This document shows positions 32,669 to 42,400 of a stretch of DNA of 64,000 nucleotides, piece by piece. A model generated the notes under the pieces. It searched no databases and was not told where the DNA came from. It saw only the letters and a program-made list of their open reading frames with translations. Source of the DNA: Acidimicrobiaceae bacterium (GTDB lineage: Bacteria; Actinomycetota; Acidimicrobiia; Acidimicrobiales; RAAP-2); NCBI GenBank assembly GCA_027449885.1, contig DAIDKS010000031.1, forward strand, positions 1 through 64,000. The letters run 5' to 3'. The translations under genes were made by a program, and so were the position numbers. Positions within the stretch are counted from its first letter, which is position 1; the number at the start of each line of letters is the position of its first letter.

Positions 32669-33262
32669 CTACTTGCGGATGACCAGGACGCCCGTCAGGG
32701 TCGTGGAGAACGTGTCCGTCTCCGTGCTGCCCGCGGTCGTGTCCTTGATGGAGAAGGAGCCGGTGAACTTGAGGTTCCCCGTGGCGCCCTTCCACTTGCC
32801 GATACCCGAGGTGACCTTGGCGAGGCCCTTCACGCTGACCGAGGTCGGAGCGCTCTGGCCGGCCGCGCAGGCCTGCGACGAGTTCGTGATGATGGTGAGC
32901 ATGAGCTTCGAGCCGCCACCGAGGAGGTACCCCGTGCCCGTCATCGGGTCACAGGTGTTCGACGCGGGGGCCGACCCGCTCAGGCCGACGAGCTTGCTCG
33001 CCCCGAGGTAGGTGCCGGTGCCGGTGCCGTTCACCGCGGTGGCCTTGCCGCCCGCCGCGGACCACTCGAGGGCGATCGTGCCCTTGTAGACGCCCCGGAA
33101 GGCGACCTTCACCACCTTGGGCGGCGCCTTCTTCGTGGCGTGGGCCGCGGCGGTCGAGCTGGGCTGGTGGACGGTGGTGGCCCCGGCGGCGCCGACGCCG
33201 GCGGCCGAGACCACCAGCAGGGAGGCGAACAGGGGGGCTGGAATCTTCTTGTATGTGCGCAT
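32669..33262 (-). CDS. Small secreted protein, possible beta-barrel
   Basis: 197 residues from ATG 33262; an ATG 36 bases upstream would add a polar lead that spoils the signal peptide. Signal peptide 1-31. The C-terminal part alternates G-T/G-x-G and hydrophobic strands (GTGTYLGASKL, GIGKWKGATGNLKFTGSFSI, FSTTLTGVLVI), a rhythm seen in small allene-oxide-cyclase-like or DUF3224-like barrels, but the match is weak. One Cys pair. A TATAGT box at 33289-33284 overlaps the inverted repeat upstream, so the LysR neighbour probably controls this gene and perhaps the two behind it. Confidence 0.68.
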   Translation of the reverse strand: MRTYKKIPAPLFASLLVVSAAGVGAAGATTVHQPSSTAAAHATKKAPPKVVKVAFRGVYKGTIALEWSAAGGKATAVNGTGTGTYLGASKLVGLSGSAPASNTCDPMTGTGYLLGGGSKLMLTIITNSSQACAAGQSAPTSVSVKGLAKVTSGIGKWKGATGNLKFTGSFSIKDTTAGSTETDTFSTTLTGVLVIRK

Positions 33263-33283
33263 GCCACCAATGTAAAGTTGGTG

Positions 33284-33326
33284 ACTATAGATTTCCAATC
33301 AATCTATTCTCTCTCTACGATTGGAA
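33284..33326. promoter_or_regulatory. AT-rich divergent promoter with two nested inverted repeats
   Basis: ATAGATT (33287-33293) and AATCTAT (33301-33307) form a 7-base repeat with a 7-base gap, a LysR-type operator shape with T-N11-A character. A second pair, TTCCAATC (33293-33300) and GATTGGAA (33319-33326), overlaps it with an 18-base gap. A leftward -10 TATAGT (33289-33284) lies in the first repeat. TACGAT (33316-33321) could serve the LysR gene. The region is far richer in A+T than its surroundings. Confidence 0.6.
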
Positions 33327-33332
33327 TAGCCT

Positions 33333-34325
33333 ATGTTCAGCCCTCGTGATCTCACGGTCCAGCAGCTGCGGTGCTTCGTCACGGTGGCCGACGAAGGGCA
33401 GTTCACCGCCGCGGCCGACGAGCTCCAGATGGCCCAGCCCTCCATCAGCGCCCAGATCGCCCGGCTGGAGACCGTCCTCGGCGTCTCCCTCTTCGTGAGG
33501 GGCCGTCGTCCCATCTCACTCACCGAGGCCGGTCGCGAGCTCCTGCCGATCGCCCGGCGCGCCCTCACGACGGTGGAGGACGTCTTCCACGCCGTCGACG
33601 AGCTCGAGGGTCTGCGCCGGGGCCACGTCACCATCGGCGCCACGCCGAGCATCGGCGCGACCCTCGTGCCCCGGGCCCTCGCCACGTTCCGTGCCGCCCA
33701 CCCCGAGGTCTCCCTCGCCCTCGTCGAGCGCGACACCGACACCCTGGCGAGCGACCTCGTCGCCGGGCGCCTCGACCTCGCCCTCGTCGTCGGACCCTTC
33801 GTGCGCACCCACGCCGACGTGACGACCCTCGCCACCGAGCGCCTCGCGGTGCTCATGCGGGCCGACCACCCCCTGGCGCACCGGGCCGAGGTGAGCATCG
33901 GCGACCTGCGCGACGTGCCGCTCATCATGTTCCACGAGGGCTACGAGCTGCGCACCGCCACCCTCCAGGCCTTCGCCGACGCCGGCTTCGAGCCGCTCGT
34001 GGCGATGGACGGGGCCGAGGTGGCGACGGTCCACGCCTTCGTCGCCGCCGGGCTGGGCGCGGCGATCGTGCCGAGCATCCTCGCCACCATGGACGACTCG
34101 CTCACCCTCGTGCACTTCGCCGAGCCCGTGATCGAGCGCACCATCTGCCTCGTGCGCGACTCGCGCCACCCCCTCACCCGGGCGGCCCGGGCGCTGCGCG
34201 AGGTCATCGAGTCCGAGATCACGACCGCCTGGCCCCCCGCGGCCGGCGTCGTGCTCGCCTCCGCGCCCACCCCACCCCTCGCCCCGGCGACGCGGGGCCG
34301 AAAGTCCTCCCAGGTCACGGCCTGA
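33333..34325 (+). CDS. LysR-family transcriptional regulator
   Basis: 330 residues. The helix-turn-helix covers about 8-65 (LRCFVTVADEGQFTAAADEL, then AQPSISAQIARLE), followed by the linker helix and a periplasmic-binding-protein-like effector domain from about 95 on. A Pro/Ala-rich tail of about 30 residues is extra. LysR regulators act as tetramers near divergent genes and here sit 70 bases from the secreted-protein genes. The effector ligand is unknown. The AT-rich operator just before its start supports autoregulation. Confidence 0.93.
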   Translation: MFSPRDLTVQQLRCFVTVADEGQFTAAADELQMAQPSISAQIARLETVLGVSLFVRGRRPISLTEAGRELLPIARRALTTVEDVFHAVDELEGLRRGHVTIGATPSIGATLVPRALATFRAAHPEVSLALVERDTDTLASDLVAGRLDLALVVGPFVRTHADVTTLATERLAVLMRADHPLAHRAEVSIGDLRDVPLIMFHEGYELRTATLQAFADAGFEPLVAMDGAEVATVHAFVAAGLGAAIVPSILATMDDSLTLVHFAEPVIERTICLVRDSRHPLTRAARALREVIESEITTAWPPAAGVVLASAPTPPLAPATRGRKSSQVTA

Positions 34326-34344
34326 GCCCTCCTCGAGCGGTGCC

Positions 34345-34382
34345 TAGTATGGGCCTGTCGCGGGAGTTGGGGGGCTCCCGCG
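34345..34382 (+). promoter_or_regulatory. Promoter and leader hairpin of the sdh operon
   Basis: TAGTAT at 34345-34350 is a likely -10 box, giving a leader of about 53 bases. Within it, CGCGGGAG (34359-34366) and CTCCCGCG (34375-34382) form an 8-bp hairpin with a G-rich loop. It could stabilise the mRNA or bind a regulator. The sdh start has the weak ribosome-binding site GAGGTG. Confidence 0.4.
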
Positions 34383-34409
34383 CGTCGGGACGATCGAACG
34401 AGGTGATGC

Positions 34410-35225
34410 GTGGCGACCATTGAGAGCGCGACCAGAGTTGTCCTTGGAGGAAAGCGTGGTGGGCCCGACGTGGCGACGCTGCGCACGGACCGCTGGTGGC
34501 TGCAGCCGGTCGTCACCGCGTCGATCCTGACGGCCTTCGTCGTCTACTCGACGTGGGCCGCCTTCCAGAACGCGAACTACTACGTGGGGGCCGCCGCCCA
34601 CCGCGACCTGATCAGCCCCTTCTACTCCCCCTGTCTCGCCGGCGATTGCGTCCCCGGCGCCGGGCACGGCTTCGCGATCAGCGCCTGGACGCTCTCGCCG
34701 GCCCTGATCATCCTGATCTTCCCCCTCGGGTTCCGCCTCACCTGCTACTACTACCGCCGCTCGTACTACCGGGCCTTCTGGTGGTCGCCGCCGGCCTGCT
34801 CGGTCGCCGACGCCCACGGCTCCTACTCGGGTGAGTCGCGCTTCCCCCTCTTCTTCCAGAACGCCCACCGCTACTTCTGGTACTTCGGGCTCGTGCTGAA
34901 CGTCATCCTCACCTACGACGCGATCCGCGCCTTCCACCAGCCGGGGATCGGCTGGGGCGTGACGGTGGGGACGATCGTGCTCACGGTGAACGCCGCGCTG
35001 CTCTGGGGCTACTCGCTCGGCTGCCACGCCGGGCGCCACATCTGCGGCGGGTCGGTGAAGAGCTTCCACCAGTCGCCCCTGCGCTACAAGCTCTGGAAGT
35101 TCCTGACCCCCTTCAACGTCAAGCACATGAACTTCGCCTGGACCTCGCTCATCTTCGTGGCCTTCACCGACATCTACGTCCGGCTGGTCGCCTCGGGCGC
35201 CATCACCGACTACCGCCTCTTCTAA
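34410..35225 (+). CDS. sdhC: Succinate dehydrogenase membrane anchor subunit, actinobacterial Sdh1 type
   Basis: 271 residues from GTG, five membrane segments (about 33-52, 88-108, 150-170, 182-202 and 240-260). It matches the membrane subunit found ahead of sdhA in the mycobacterial Sdh1 type operon (Rv0249c-like), which replaces separate SdhC and SdhD. Histidines in or near helices (HRYFWYFGL, GCHAGRHICGG, VKHMNFAW) could bind heme or quinone. It anchors SdhA and SdhB to the membrane and passes electrons to menaquinone. The gene symbol is by position. Confidence 0.82.
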   Translation: MATIESATRVVLGGKRGGPDVATLRTDRWWLQPVVTASILTAFVVYSTWAAFQNANYYVGAAAHRDLISPFYSPCLAGDCVPGAGHGFAISAWTLSPALIILIFPLGFRLTCYYYRRSYYRAFWWSPPACSVADAHGSYSGESRFPLFFQNAHRYFWYFGLVLNVILTYDAIRAFHQPGIGWGVTVGTIVLTVNAALLWGYSLGCHAGRHICGGSVKSFHQSPLRYKLWKFLTPFNVKHMNFAWTSLIFVAFTDIYVRLVASGAITDYRLF

Positions 35226-35235
35226 AGGACCTCCC

Positions 35236-37047
35236 GTGACCGACTACGAACACCACGACTACGACGTCCTGATCATCGGCGCCGGCGGCGCCGGGCTGCG
35301 CGCGGCCATCGAGGCCAAGCAGCGCGGCCTCTCGGTGGGCATCGTGACCAAGTCCCTGCTGGGCAAGGCCCACACCGTGATGGCCGAGGGCGGCATGGCC
35401 GCGGCCATGGGCAACGTCTACCCCGAGGACAACTGGCAGGTCCACTTCCGCGACACCATGCGCGGGGGCAAGTTCCTCAACAACTACCGCATGGCCGAGC
35501 TCCACGCGAAGGAGGCCCCGGCGCGCGTCATGGAGCTCGAGCAGTGGGGCGCGCTCTTCGACCGCACGAAGGACGGCAAGATCCTCCAGCGCGACTTCGG
35601 CGGGCACCGCTACGCCCGCCTCGCCCACGTCGGCGACCGCACGGGCCTCGAGCTCATCCGCACCCTCCAGCAGAAGGTCGTCTCCATGGGGACCGACGTC
35701 TTCATGGAGTGCAAGGTCCTGCGCCTCGTGCACGACGAGCACGGCGCCATCGCCGGGGCCGTCGCCTACTGGCGCCCGACGGGCCAGTTCGTCACCTTCG
35801 GGGCGAAGTCGATCATCCTCGCGACCGGGGGCGTCGGCAAGTCCTGGAAGTTCACCTCCAACTCGTGGGAGAGCACCGGCGACGGCCACGCGATGGCCCT
35901 GTGGGCCGGTGCCGAGCTGATCGACATGGAGGCCATCCAGTTCCACCCGACCGGCATGGTCTGGCCGCTCAGCGTGCGCGGCCTGCTCGTCACCGAGGGC
36001 GTGCGCGGCGACGGTGGGGTGCTGCGCAACTCGAACGGCGAGCGCTTCATGTTCAACTACGTGGCCGACATGTTCCGCGCCGAGACGGCCGAGTCCGAGG
36101 AGGAGGCCGACCGCTGGTACGAGGACCACAGCGCCGGGCGTCGCCCGCCCGAGCTGCTGCCGCGCGACGAGGTGGCCCGCGCCATTAACGCCGAGGTGAA
36201 GAACGGCCGGGGCAGCCCCCACGGCGGGGTCTTCCTCGACATCGGCTCGCGCCGCTCGGCCGAGTTCATCCGTCGTCGCCTGCCCTCGATGTACCACCAG
36301 TTCATGGAGCTCGCGGGCGTCGACATCACCCGCGAGTCCATGGAGATCGGCCCGACCTGCCACTACATCATGGGGGGCGTGAAGGTCGACGCCGACACCG
36401 CCGCCACCCGCGTGCCGGGACTCTTCGCCGCCGGCGAGGTGGCCGGGGGCATGCACGGGGCGAACCGCCTCGGCGGCAACTCCCTCTCCGACCTCGTCGT
36501 CTTCGGCCAGCGCGCCGGGCTCGGCGCCGCCGCGTACCTCGAGGGCGGCTCGGGCCCGCGCGGCTTCGACCGCGGCGAGGTCGAGGCGGCCATCGCCCAG
36601 GCGACCGCGCCCTTCGAGCGCGAGTCCGGGGAGAACCCCTACGACATCCAGCGCGACCTCCAGGAGATGATGCAGGCGAACGTCGGCATCATCCGCAACG
36701 GGCCGGAGATCGAGGAGGCCCTCGTCGCCCTCGAGGCCCTCTCGGAGCGGGTGCGCCACGTCGCCGTCACCGGCGGGCGGGCCTACAACCCGGGCTGGAA
36801 CCTGGCGACCGACCTGCCCAGCATGATCACGGTCTCCAAGTGCACCGCCCGCGGCGCGCTCGAGCGCCGCGAGTCGCGCGGCGGCCACACCCGTGAGGAC
36901 TTCCCGAAGGCCGATCCCGAGTTCGGGACCTTCAACCTCGCCCACTCGGTGGCCGACGGCCGCTGGGACGGCGAGTTCACGACCGTACGCTCACCGCTGT
37001 TGGTGATGCCCGACGAACTCAAGGCACTGCTCGAGGAGGCCCACTGA
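35236..37047 (+). CDS. sdhA: Succinate dehydrogenase flavoprotein subunit
   Basis: 603 residues. It oxidises succinate to fumarate on FAD. The dinucleotide motif is IIGAGGAGLRAAIEA (13-27), the covalent FAD His is H46 (KAHTVMAEGG), the substrate region includes FHPTGMVWP and the Arg-containing NRLGGNSLSDLVVFG near 415-429. Length and motifs fit the family. A GTG start follows AAAGGACCTCCC. Overlaps sdhB by one base (TGATG). The longer form with the C-terminal helical domain is typical of actinobacterial Sdh1. Confidence 0.97.
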   Translation: MTDYEHHDYDVLIIGAGGAGLRAAIEAKQRGLSVGIVTKSLLGKAHTVMAEGGMAAAMGNVYPEDNWQVHFRDTMRGGKFLNNYRMAELHAKEAPARVMELEQWGALFDRTKDGKILQRDFGGHRYARLAHVGDRTGLELIRTLQQKVVSMGTDVFMECKVLRLVHDEHGAIAGAVAYWRPTGQFVTFGAKSIILATGGVGKSWKFTSNSWESTGDGHAMALWAGAELIDMEAIQFHPTGMVWPLSVRGLLVTEGVRGDGGVLRNSNGERFMFNYVADMFRAETAESEEEADRWYEDHSAGRRPPELLPRDEVARAINAEVKNGRGSPHGGVFLDIGSRRSAEFIRRRLPSMYHQFMELAGVDITRESMEIGPTCHYIMGGVKVDADTAATRVPGLFAAGEVAGGMHGANRLGGNSLSDLVVFGQRAGLGAAAYLEGGSGPRGFDRGEVEAAIAQATAPFERESGENPYDIQRDLQEMMQANVGIIRNGPEIEEALVALEALSERVRHVAVTGGRAYNPGWNLATDLPSMITVSKCTARGALERRESRGGHTREDFPKADPEFGTFNLAHSVADGRWDGEFTTVRSPLLVMPDELKALLEEAH

Positions 37048-37826
37048 TGTCCCAGGTGACCATGCGCGTCTGGCGCGGTGACGCCAACGGCGGCGACTTC
37101 CAGGAGTTCGCCCTCGAGCGTCAGGAGGGGGAGGTCGTCCTCGACGTCATCCACCGCATCCAGGCGACCGAGGCCCCGGACCTCGCGTGCCGGTGGAACT
37201 GCAAGGCCGGCAAGTGCGGCTCGTGCGCCGCCGAGATCAACGGCAAGCCCCGGCTCATGTGCATGACCCGGATGGACCAGCTGCCCGAGGGACCGGTGAC
37301 GGTGACCCCGATGAGGACCTTCCCGATCATCCGCGACCTCGTGACCGACGTCTCGTTCAACTTCGCGATGGCCGAGCGGGTCCCCGCCCTCCTGCCGCCC
37401 CCGATGCCCGAGGACGGGTACCGGATGTACCAGGAGGACGTCGAGCGCGGTCAGGAGTTCCGCAAGTGCATCGAGTGCTTCATGTGCCAGGACGTCTGCC
37501 ACGTGATCCGCGACCACGAGGAGAACAAGCAGCACTACGCCGGGCCGCGATTCTTCATCCGCTACGCCGAGCTCGAGATGCACCCCCTCGACACCAACGA
37601 CCGCCGCGACTACGTGCGCGAGGAGATGGGCCTCGGCTACTGCAACATCACCAAGTGCTGCACCGAGGTCTGCCCCGAGCACATCAAGATCACGGACAAC
37701 GCGATCATCCCGATGAAGGAGCGCGTCGTCGACGCCCACTACGACCCCGTGGCGTGGCTCGGCCGCAAGATCCGTCGGCGCACCAAGCGCACGGCGTCCG
37801 AGGCCTCCGTCCAGCCCCAGCCGTAG
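37047..37826 (+). CDS. sdhB: Succinate dehydrogenase iron-sulfur subunit
   Basis: 259 residues. The N-terminal [2Fe-2S] domain has C52, C57, C60 and C72 (CKAGKCGSC...C), with an extra C48 just before. The C-terminal domain has CIECFMCQDVCHV and CCTEVCPEHIKIT, the [4Fe-4S] and [3Fe-4S] sites. It carries electrons from SdhA to the anchor. The stop overlaps the start of the SCP2-like gene (TAGTG), so a fourth gene belongs to the operon. Confidence 0.96.
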   Translation: MSQVTMRVWRGDANGGDFQEFALERQEGEVVLDVIHRIQATEAPDLACRWNCKAGKCGSCAAEINGKPRLMCMTRMDQLPEGPVTVTPMRTFPIIRDLVTDVSFNFAMAERVPALLPPPMPEDGYRMYQEDVERGQEFRKCIECFMCQDVCHVIRDHEENKQHYAGPRFFIRYAELEMHPLDTNDRRDYVREEMGLGYCNITKCCTEVCPEHIKITDNAIIPMKERVVDAHYDPVAWLGRKIRRRTKRTASEASVQPQP

Positions 37827-38155
37827 TGGCGACCTGGGCCGACCGCCTGGCGGCGACGCTCGCGGGCGCCGGTCCGGCGCCGACCCCCGAGGGCCGCGAG
37901 ATCCGCATCACCCTCCAGGTGGAGGGGGCGACGCCCGCAGCCGCGACCCTCGTGCTCTCGCCCGCGGGGTCGCGCGTCGAGCCCCCGGTCGAGCGGCCCG
38001 ACGCCACGGTGCGCCTCGACGCCGCCGGCGCGGGGGAGCTGGCGAGCGGGTCCACGGTCATGGCCGTGCTGCGCGAGGGCCGCGTGCGCGTGAGCGGCGA
38101 CGTGAGCGTCGTGGTGGCCCTCGCCGACTGGCTGGCGGGACACCGGCCCGCGTGA
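37826..38155 (+). CDS. Small SCP2-like protein
   Basis: 109 residues from GTG, one base overlap with sdhB and four with the next gene. The second half has the shape of SCP2 sterol-carrier-like small domains: VERPDATVRLDAAGAGELASG, then MAVLREGRVRVSGDVSVVVALADWL. Such domains bind lipids or act as stand-alone lipid shuttles; the function in an sdh operon is not known. No cysteines or signal peptide. Confidence 0.6.
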   Translation: MATWADRLAATLAGAGPAPTPEGREIRITLQVEGATPAAATLVLSPAGSRVEPPVERPDATVRLDAAGAGELASGSTVMAVLREGRVRVSGDVSVVVALADWLAGHRPA

Positions 38156-38922
38156 GCGACCTGCCCCTCACCGAGGACGACCTCGCCGAGCCGGGGGTCC
38201 TCGAGGCCTCCCTGCTCCACCGCCGCCCCCGGGTCCACCCCGCGGTCGCCCTGTGCTTCTTCAACGACCTCCTCGCCGAGCTCAGCGCGCGCGGCGAGAT
38301 CACTCCCCTCTACACCCTGCGCAGCGAGGTCGGGACGAACCCCGTCTACGAGGCGTCGACGCCGTCGGGACCCGTCACCGTCGTCCACCCCGGGATGGGA
38401 GCCCCCTTCGCCGCGATCGTGATGGACGAGCTGGTCGCCCTCGGGGCCCGGGCCTTCGTCGCGGCCGGCGGGGCCGGAGCCCTCACCGACGAACTCGGGC
38501 TCGGGGCCGTCATGGTCGTCGACTCGGCCCTGCGCGACGAGGGCACCAGCTTCCACTACGCCCCGCCCGGGCGCGTCATCGAGGCCGACCCGCGGGGCGT
38601 CGCGGTCCTGCGCTCGATCCTCGACGAGAGCGCTCTCCCCTACCGCGTGGGGCGGGCCTGGACGACCGACGCGATCTTCCGCGAGACCCGCAGCCGCGTG
38701 AACCGGCGCGTCGCCGAGGGCTGCTCGATGGTCGACATGGAGTCCTCGGCGATGATCGCCGTCGCCCGCTACCGCGGGACGCCCTTCGCCCAACTCCTCT
38801 ACGCCGGCGACTCGCTGGCCGGGACCGAGTGGGACCACCGGGGCTGGATGCGCGCCGGCGACGTGCGCGAGAGCCTCCTCGGCCTCGCCATCCGCGCCGC
38901 CGGCGTCCTCGCTAGTGCCTGA
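38152..38922 (+). CDS. Nucleoside phosphorylase (PNP/UDP family)
   Basis: 256 residues. It would split a nucleoside with phosphate into base and sugar-1-phosphate. Family landmarks are HPGMGAPFAAIVMDELVALGA, RAFVAAGGAGAL (phosphate and base site) and MVDMESSAMIAVAR (the Met-Glu pair that holds the ribose). It resembles uridine phosphorylase more than hexameric purine phosphorylase in the order of these motifs. The GTG start overlaps the SCP2-like gene stop (GTGA). Converges on the DUF2157 gene with an 11-base overlap. Confidence 0.85.
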   Translation: MSDLPLTEDDLAEPGVLEASLLHRRPRVHPAVALCFFNDLLAELSARGEITPLYTLRSEVGTNPVYEASTPSGPVTVVHPGMGAPFAAIVMDELVALGARAFVAAGGAGALTDELGLGAVMVVDSALRDEGTSFHYAPPGRVIEADPRGVAVLRSILDESALPYRVGRAWTTDAIFRETRSRVNRRVAEGCSMVDMESSAMIAVARYRGTPFAQLLYAGDSLAGTEWDHRGWMRAGDVRESLLGLAIRAAGVLASA

Positions 38923-40363
38923 CCCGCCCGTGCCGCGCTGAGCCCCCGCGGCCCCGGACCCGCTCGTGGTTGAGCACGAGCGCGAGCGCCACGAAGAGGG
39001 CCCCGGTGATGAGCGTCACCAGCGGGGCGCGGACCTCGCCCGGGAAGAACCGCACGATGAGCCAGGGGACGTTGACGAGCAACCCCAGGGCGCCGATCAC
39101 CGACTCCCCGAGGCCCCCCGGCCGGGTGCCGAGGACCAGCAGCCCCACCGCGGTGAGGGCCCCGATGATCGGCGCGTGGCTCGGGTACTGGCCCGCGACG
39201 AGTGCCGCGCCCCCGAGGGTCGCGACGGCCCCGGCCCACTGGGTGACGCGCGGGGCCCGCATCGGCATCGTCGCTCCGAGCAGGATCGCGCTCGCGCCGA
39301 CGAGCCACACCAGTCCCCCGGTCGCGAGACCGGCCCGCTCGTCGAAGTAGAAGAGGGTCGGCGCCAGGGCCTGGGCGAGGACCACGGCCCCGGTCGCGGT
39401 GAGGAGGGCGAGCTCCGCGCGTCCCGGGTGGACCCGGGGACTGGCGACGACCCCGAGGAGGACGAGGGACCCCGCGACGCTGAGGAGTCCGCCCGCGCCG
39501 GGGCTGACGTTGAGCAACATCACGGTCCCCACGTAGAGGGAGATCGCCCCGACCACCTCGGCCACCGGTCGGGCCGGCACGCGCCGCGCGATCCCGAGGG
39601 CGAGCAGGGCGAGTGCCCCCAGCCACACCCCGACGGCCATGGCGGTCGGGGTGCCCACCAGGCGCGAGAGCGCGCCGAGGGCGGTGACGAGGGCGCCGAG
39701 GGTGGTCGCCGCCTGGACCGGGCGACCGCGGCCACGCCAGAGCAGACCGCTCGCGAGCCCGACGGCGAGCGCCGTCACCAGGACGACGGTCTCGGGTCGC
39801 GGCGCAGCGAGGGCCGCCCGCACGGCGACCACCGTGACGAGCCCGACCGCCGCGGTGGCCGCCAGCCAGAGGGACCAGCGCAGGCGTCGCCGGGCCGGAG
39901 CGTCCTCGGGGACGAGGGCCCCGGCGACGACGAGTCCGAGGGCGACCAGGGCGCCCCCCGCGAGGCGGACCGGCGTGTGCAGGTCCGACCAGTAGCGCGC
40001 GACGATGAGCCCGAGCCCCACCACGGCGAGGATCGCCCCCACGTAGCCGACGGCCTCGGCGATGACGCCCGATCGCGACGCACGCGTCGCCGAGCGGGGC
40101 ACGGGGACCTCGACGGCGAGGATCGCGCGGACCTGGTCGTCGGTGACGAGACCGGCCGCGCGCCAGCGCTCGAGGTCACCCGCGAGATCCCCGTGACGGT
40201 GTCGGACGCCCCGATCGGGACCCGGGGTCCCCGGCGCTCCGGCGTCCGGGGGCGGGACCGCCGACCCGAACGAGGTCGGACGGGCTCCCCGCCACGATCC
40301 GCGGATCGCCGCCGTCGTCACGACGAGGGCGATCACCACCAGCAGGAACAGGCTGACCATCAT
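38912..40363 (-). CDS. DUF2157-type polytopic membrane protein
   Basis: 483 residues from ATG 40363 (an ATG follows at once), preceded by GAAGGGGGGG. One N-terminal helix (MVSLFLLVVIALVVTTA), a Pro-rich spacer, then a soluble motif typical of DUF2157 (LERWRAAGLVTDDQVRAIL, about 69-87). The rest is about 12 to 13 membrane helices with short loops. DUF2157 proteins have no agreed function. The N-terminal first helix ahead of the motif is unusual; a start nearer the motif was looked for and not found. Confidence 0.75.
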   Translation of the reverse strand: MMVSLFLLVVIALVVTTAAIRGSWRGARPTSFGSAVPPPDAGAPGTPGPDRGVRHRHGDLAGDLERWRAAGLVTDDQVRAILAVEVPVPRSATRASRSGVIAEAVGYVGAILAVVGLGLIVARYWSDLHTPVRLAGGALVALGLVVAGALVPEDAPARRRLRWSLWLAATAAVGLVTVVAVRAALAAPRPETVVLVTALAVGLASGLLWRGRGRPVQAATTLGALVTALGALSRLVGTPTAMAVGVWLGALALLALGIARRVPARPVAEVVGAISLYVGTVMLLNVSPGAGGLLSVAGSLVLLGVVASPRVHPGRAELALLTATGAVVLAQALAPTLFYFDERAGLATGGLVWLVGASAILLGATMPMRAPRVTQWAGAVATLGGAALVAGQYPSHAPIIGALTAVGLLVLGTRPGGLGESVIGALGLLVNVPWLIVRFFPGEVRAPLVTLITGALFVALALVLNHERVRGRGGSARHGRVRH

Positions 40364-40461
40364 CGCCGCCCCCCCTTCTCTCGGGGTGATGAGCGCAGCG
40401 TATCCCCGTCGCCGAGAGGGCTCCGACGGCCGTCGGGTTCCCCGGCGCGACGAGGGACGAC

Positions 40462-40516
40462 CACGACGAACGGCCGCCCCGCGGCGACGTGCGTCGCGGG
40501 GCGGCCGTTCGTCGTG
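40462..40516 (-). terminator. Strong 22-base-pair terminator after mdh
   Basis: The 22 bases at 40462-40483 pair perfectly with 40495-40516, with part of the loop able to pair further. It follows the mdh stop after five bases on the leftward strand. No T tract is present. Confidence 0.75.
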
Positions 40517-40521
40517 TCGGA

Positions 40522-41511
<990 letters not shown>

Positions 41512-41644
41512 GGTTCCTCCTTGGGGGATGCGACGCGGGGCGCGGGGACGACGGAGCCCGGACGGACGCCGTCGGCGATCACCCGGGTCGACCTCACCAT
41601 CGCCTCATCCTACGACGGCCCTCCGGGGCCCTTCGCGGGCCCAA

Positions 41645-41666
41645 AGTCCCCCGGCGTACGGGGACT
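41645..41666 (-). terminator. Hairpin with short T run
   Basis: AGTCCCC and GGGGACT flank an 8-base loop; on the leftward strand TTT follows at once. It ends the secreted-protein gene at 41735-42400. Confidence 0.5.
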
Positions 41667-41734
41667 CGAGCTCGGCCGTCCCCGCTGCGGACGCTCCGAC
41701 GCGCCGGGCCCGCGGCGACCCGGCGTGCGGGCCC

Positions 41735-42400
41735 CTACTCGACCGCCTGACTCTTGGCGGCTCCGTCGGCGATGTTCTTCGAGTCCTGGATCCCGAGCGA
41801 GGGATCTCCGAGGCCCCGGTGCGCACCAACCGAGTAGGTGAGCTCGAGGGTGCGCGTCGCCACCCCCGGCCCCCCGAGGTCGAAGGTCCAGACGATGCGC
41901 TGGTAGGAGACGGGCCCCGTCACGGTGACCGGTCCCGGGCCCCCCGATCCACTCAACCCTGAGCCACTCGATCCTGATCCACTCGACCCGACCGACGGCG
42001 TGAGGGGACCCTGCTGGGTGATCGTGCCCCCGACGACGGCGACCCCGAACCCGTGGGTGCCGCCCCCGGCCGTCATCCCGCCGTGCGGGCGGATGGCGTA
42101 GGCGAGCGGCGGACAGGCTGGCGGGAGCGCCGACGACGTCGGACACCCGCCCGTCACCACGACGGCGACCAGCGGGCTCGCCGAGCCGGTGCACGTCACC
42201 ACGACGCCCCCGACGTCGATCCCCTTGGACGTGCCGCAGGCCACGGTCGCCGCAGGCGTCGCGGTCGCCGCTCGAGCCCTCGCCCCGGACGAAACGGTGA
42301 TGACGCCGACGGTGACGGCAACGGCGACGAACGCCACTCGAGCGCCCCGGTGGGCCGGCGGGCGCCCCCGACGGGCGACCTCCTCGATGAATCGCCCCAT
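41735..42400 (-). CDS. Secreted or membrane-anchored protein with Gly/Ser linker
   Basis: 221 residues from ATG, after the ribosome-binding site GAGGGGGAG. Residues about 21-43 are hydrophobic (VAFVAVAVTVGVITVSSGARA) after a basic start, so a signal peptide or anchor. Two Cys pairs (VACGTS...VTCTGS; GGCPTS...PACPP) suggest disulfides outside. A Gly/Ser linker (SSGSGSSGSGLSGSG) near 140-156 joins two beta-rich halves. No known family. The linker codons come from a short nucleotide repeat. Confidence 0.65.
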   Translation of the reverse strand: MGRFIEEVARRGRPPAHRGARVAFVAVAVTVGVITVSSGARARAATATPAATVACGTSKGIDVGGVVVTCTGSASPLVAVVVTGGCPTSSALPPACPPLAYAIRPHGGMTAGGGTHGFGVAVVGGTITQQGPLTPSVGSSGSGSSGSGLSGSGGPGPVTVTGPVSYQRIVWTFDLGGPGVATRTLELTYSVGAHRGLGDPSLGIQDSKNIADGAAKSQAVE

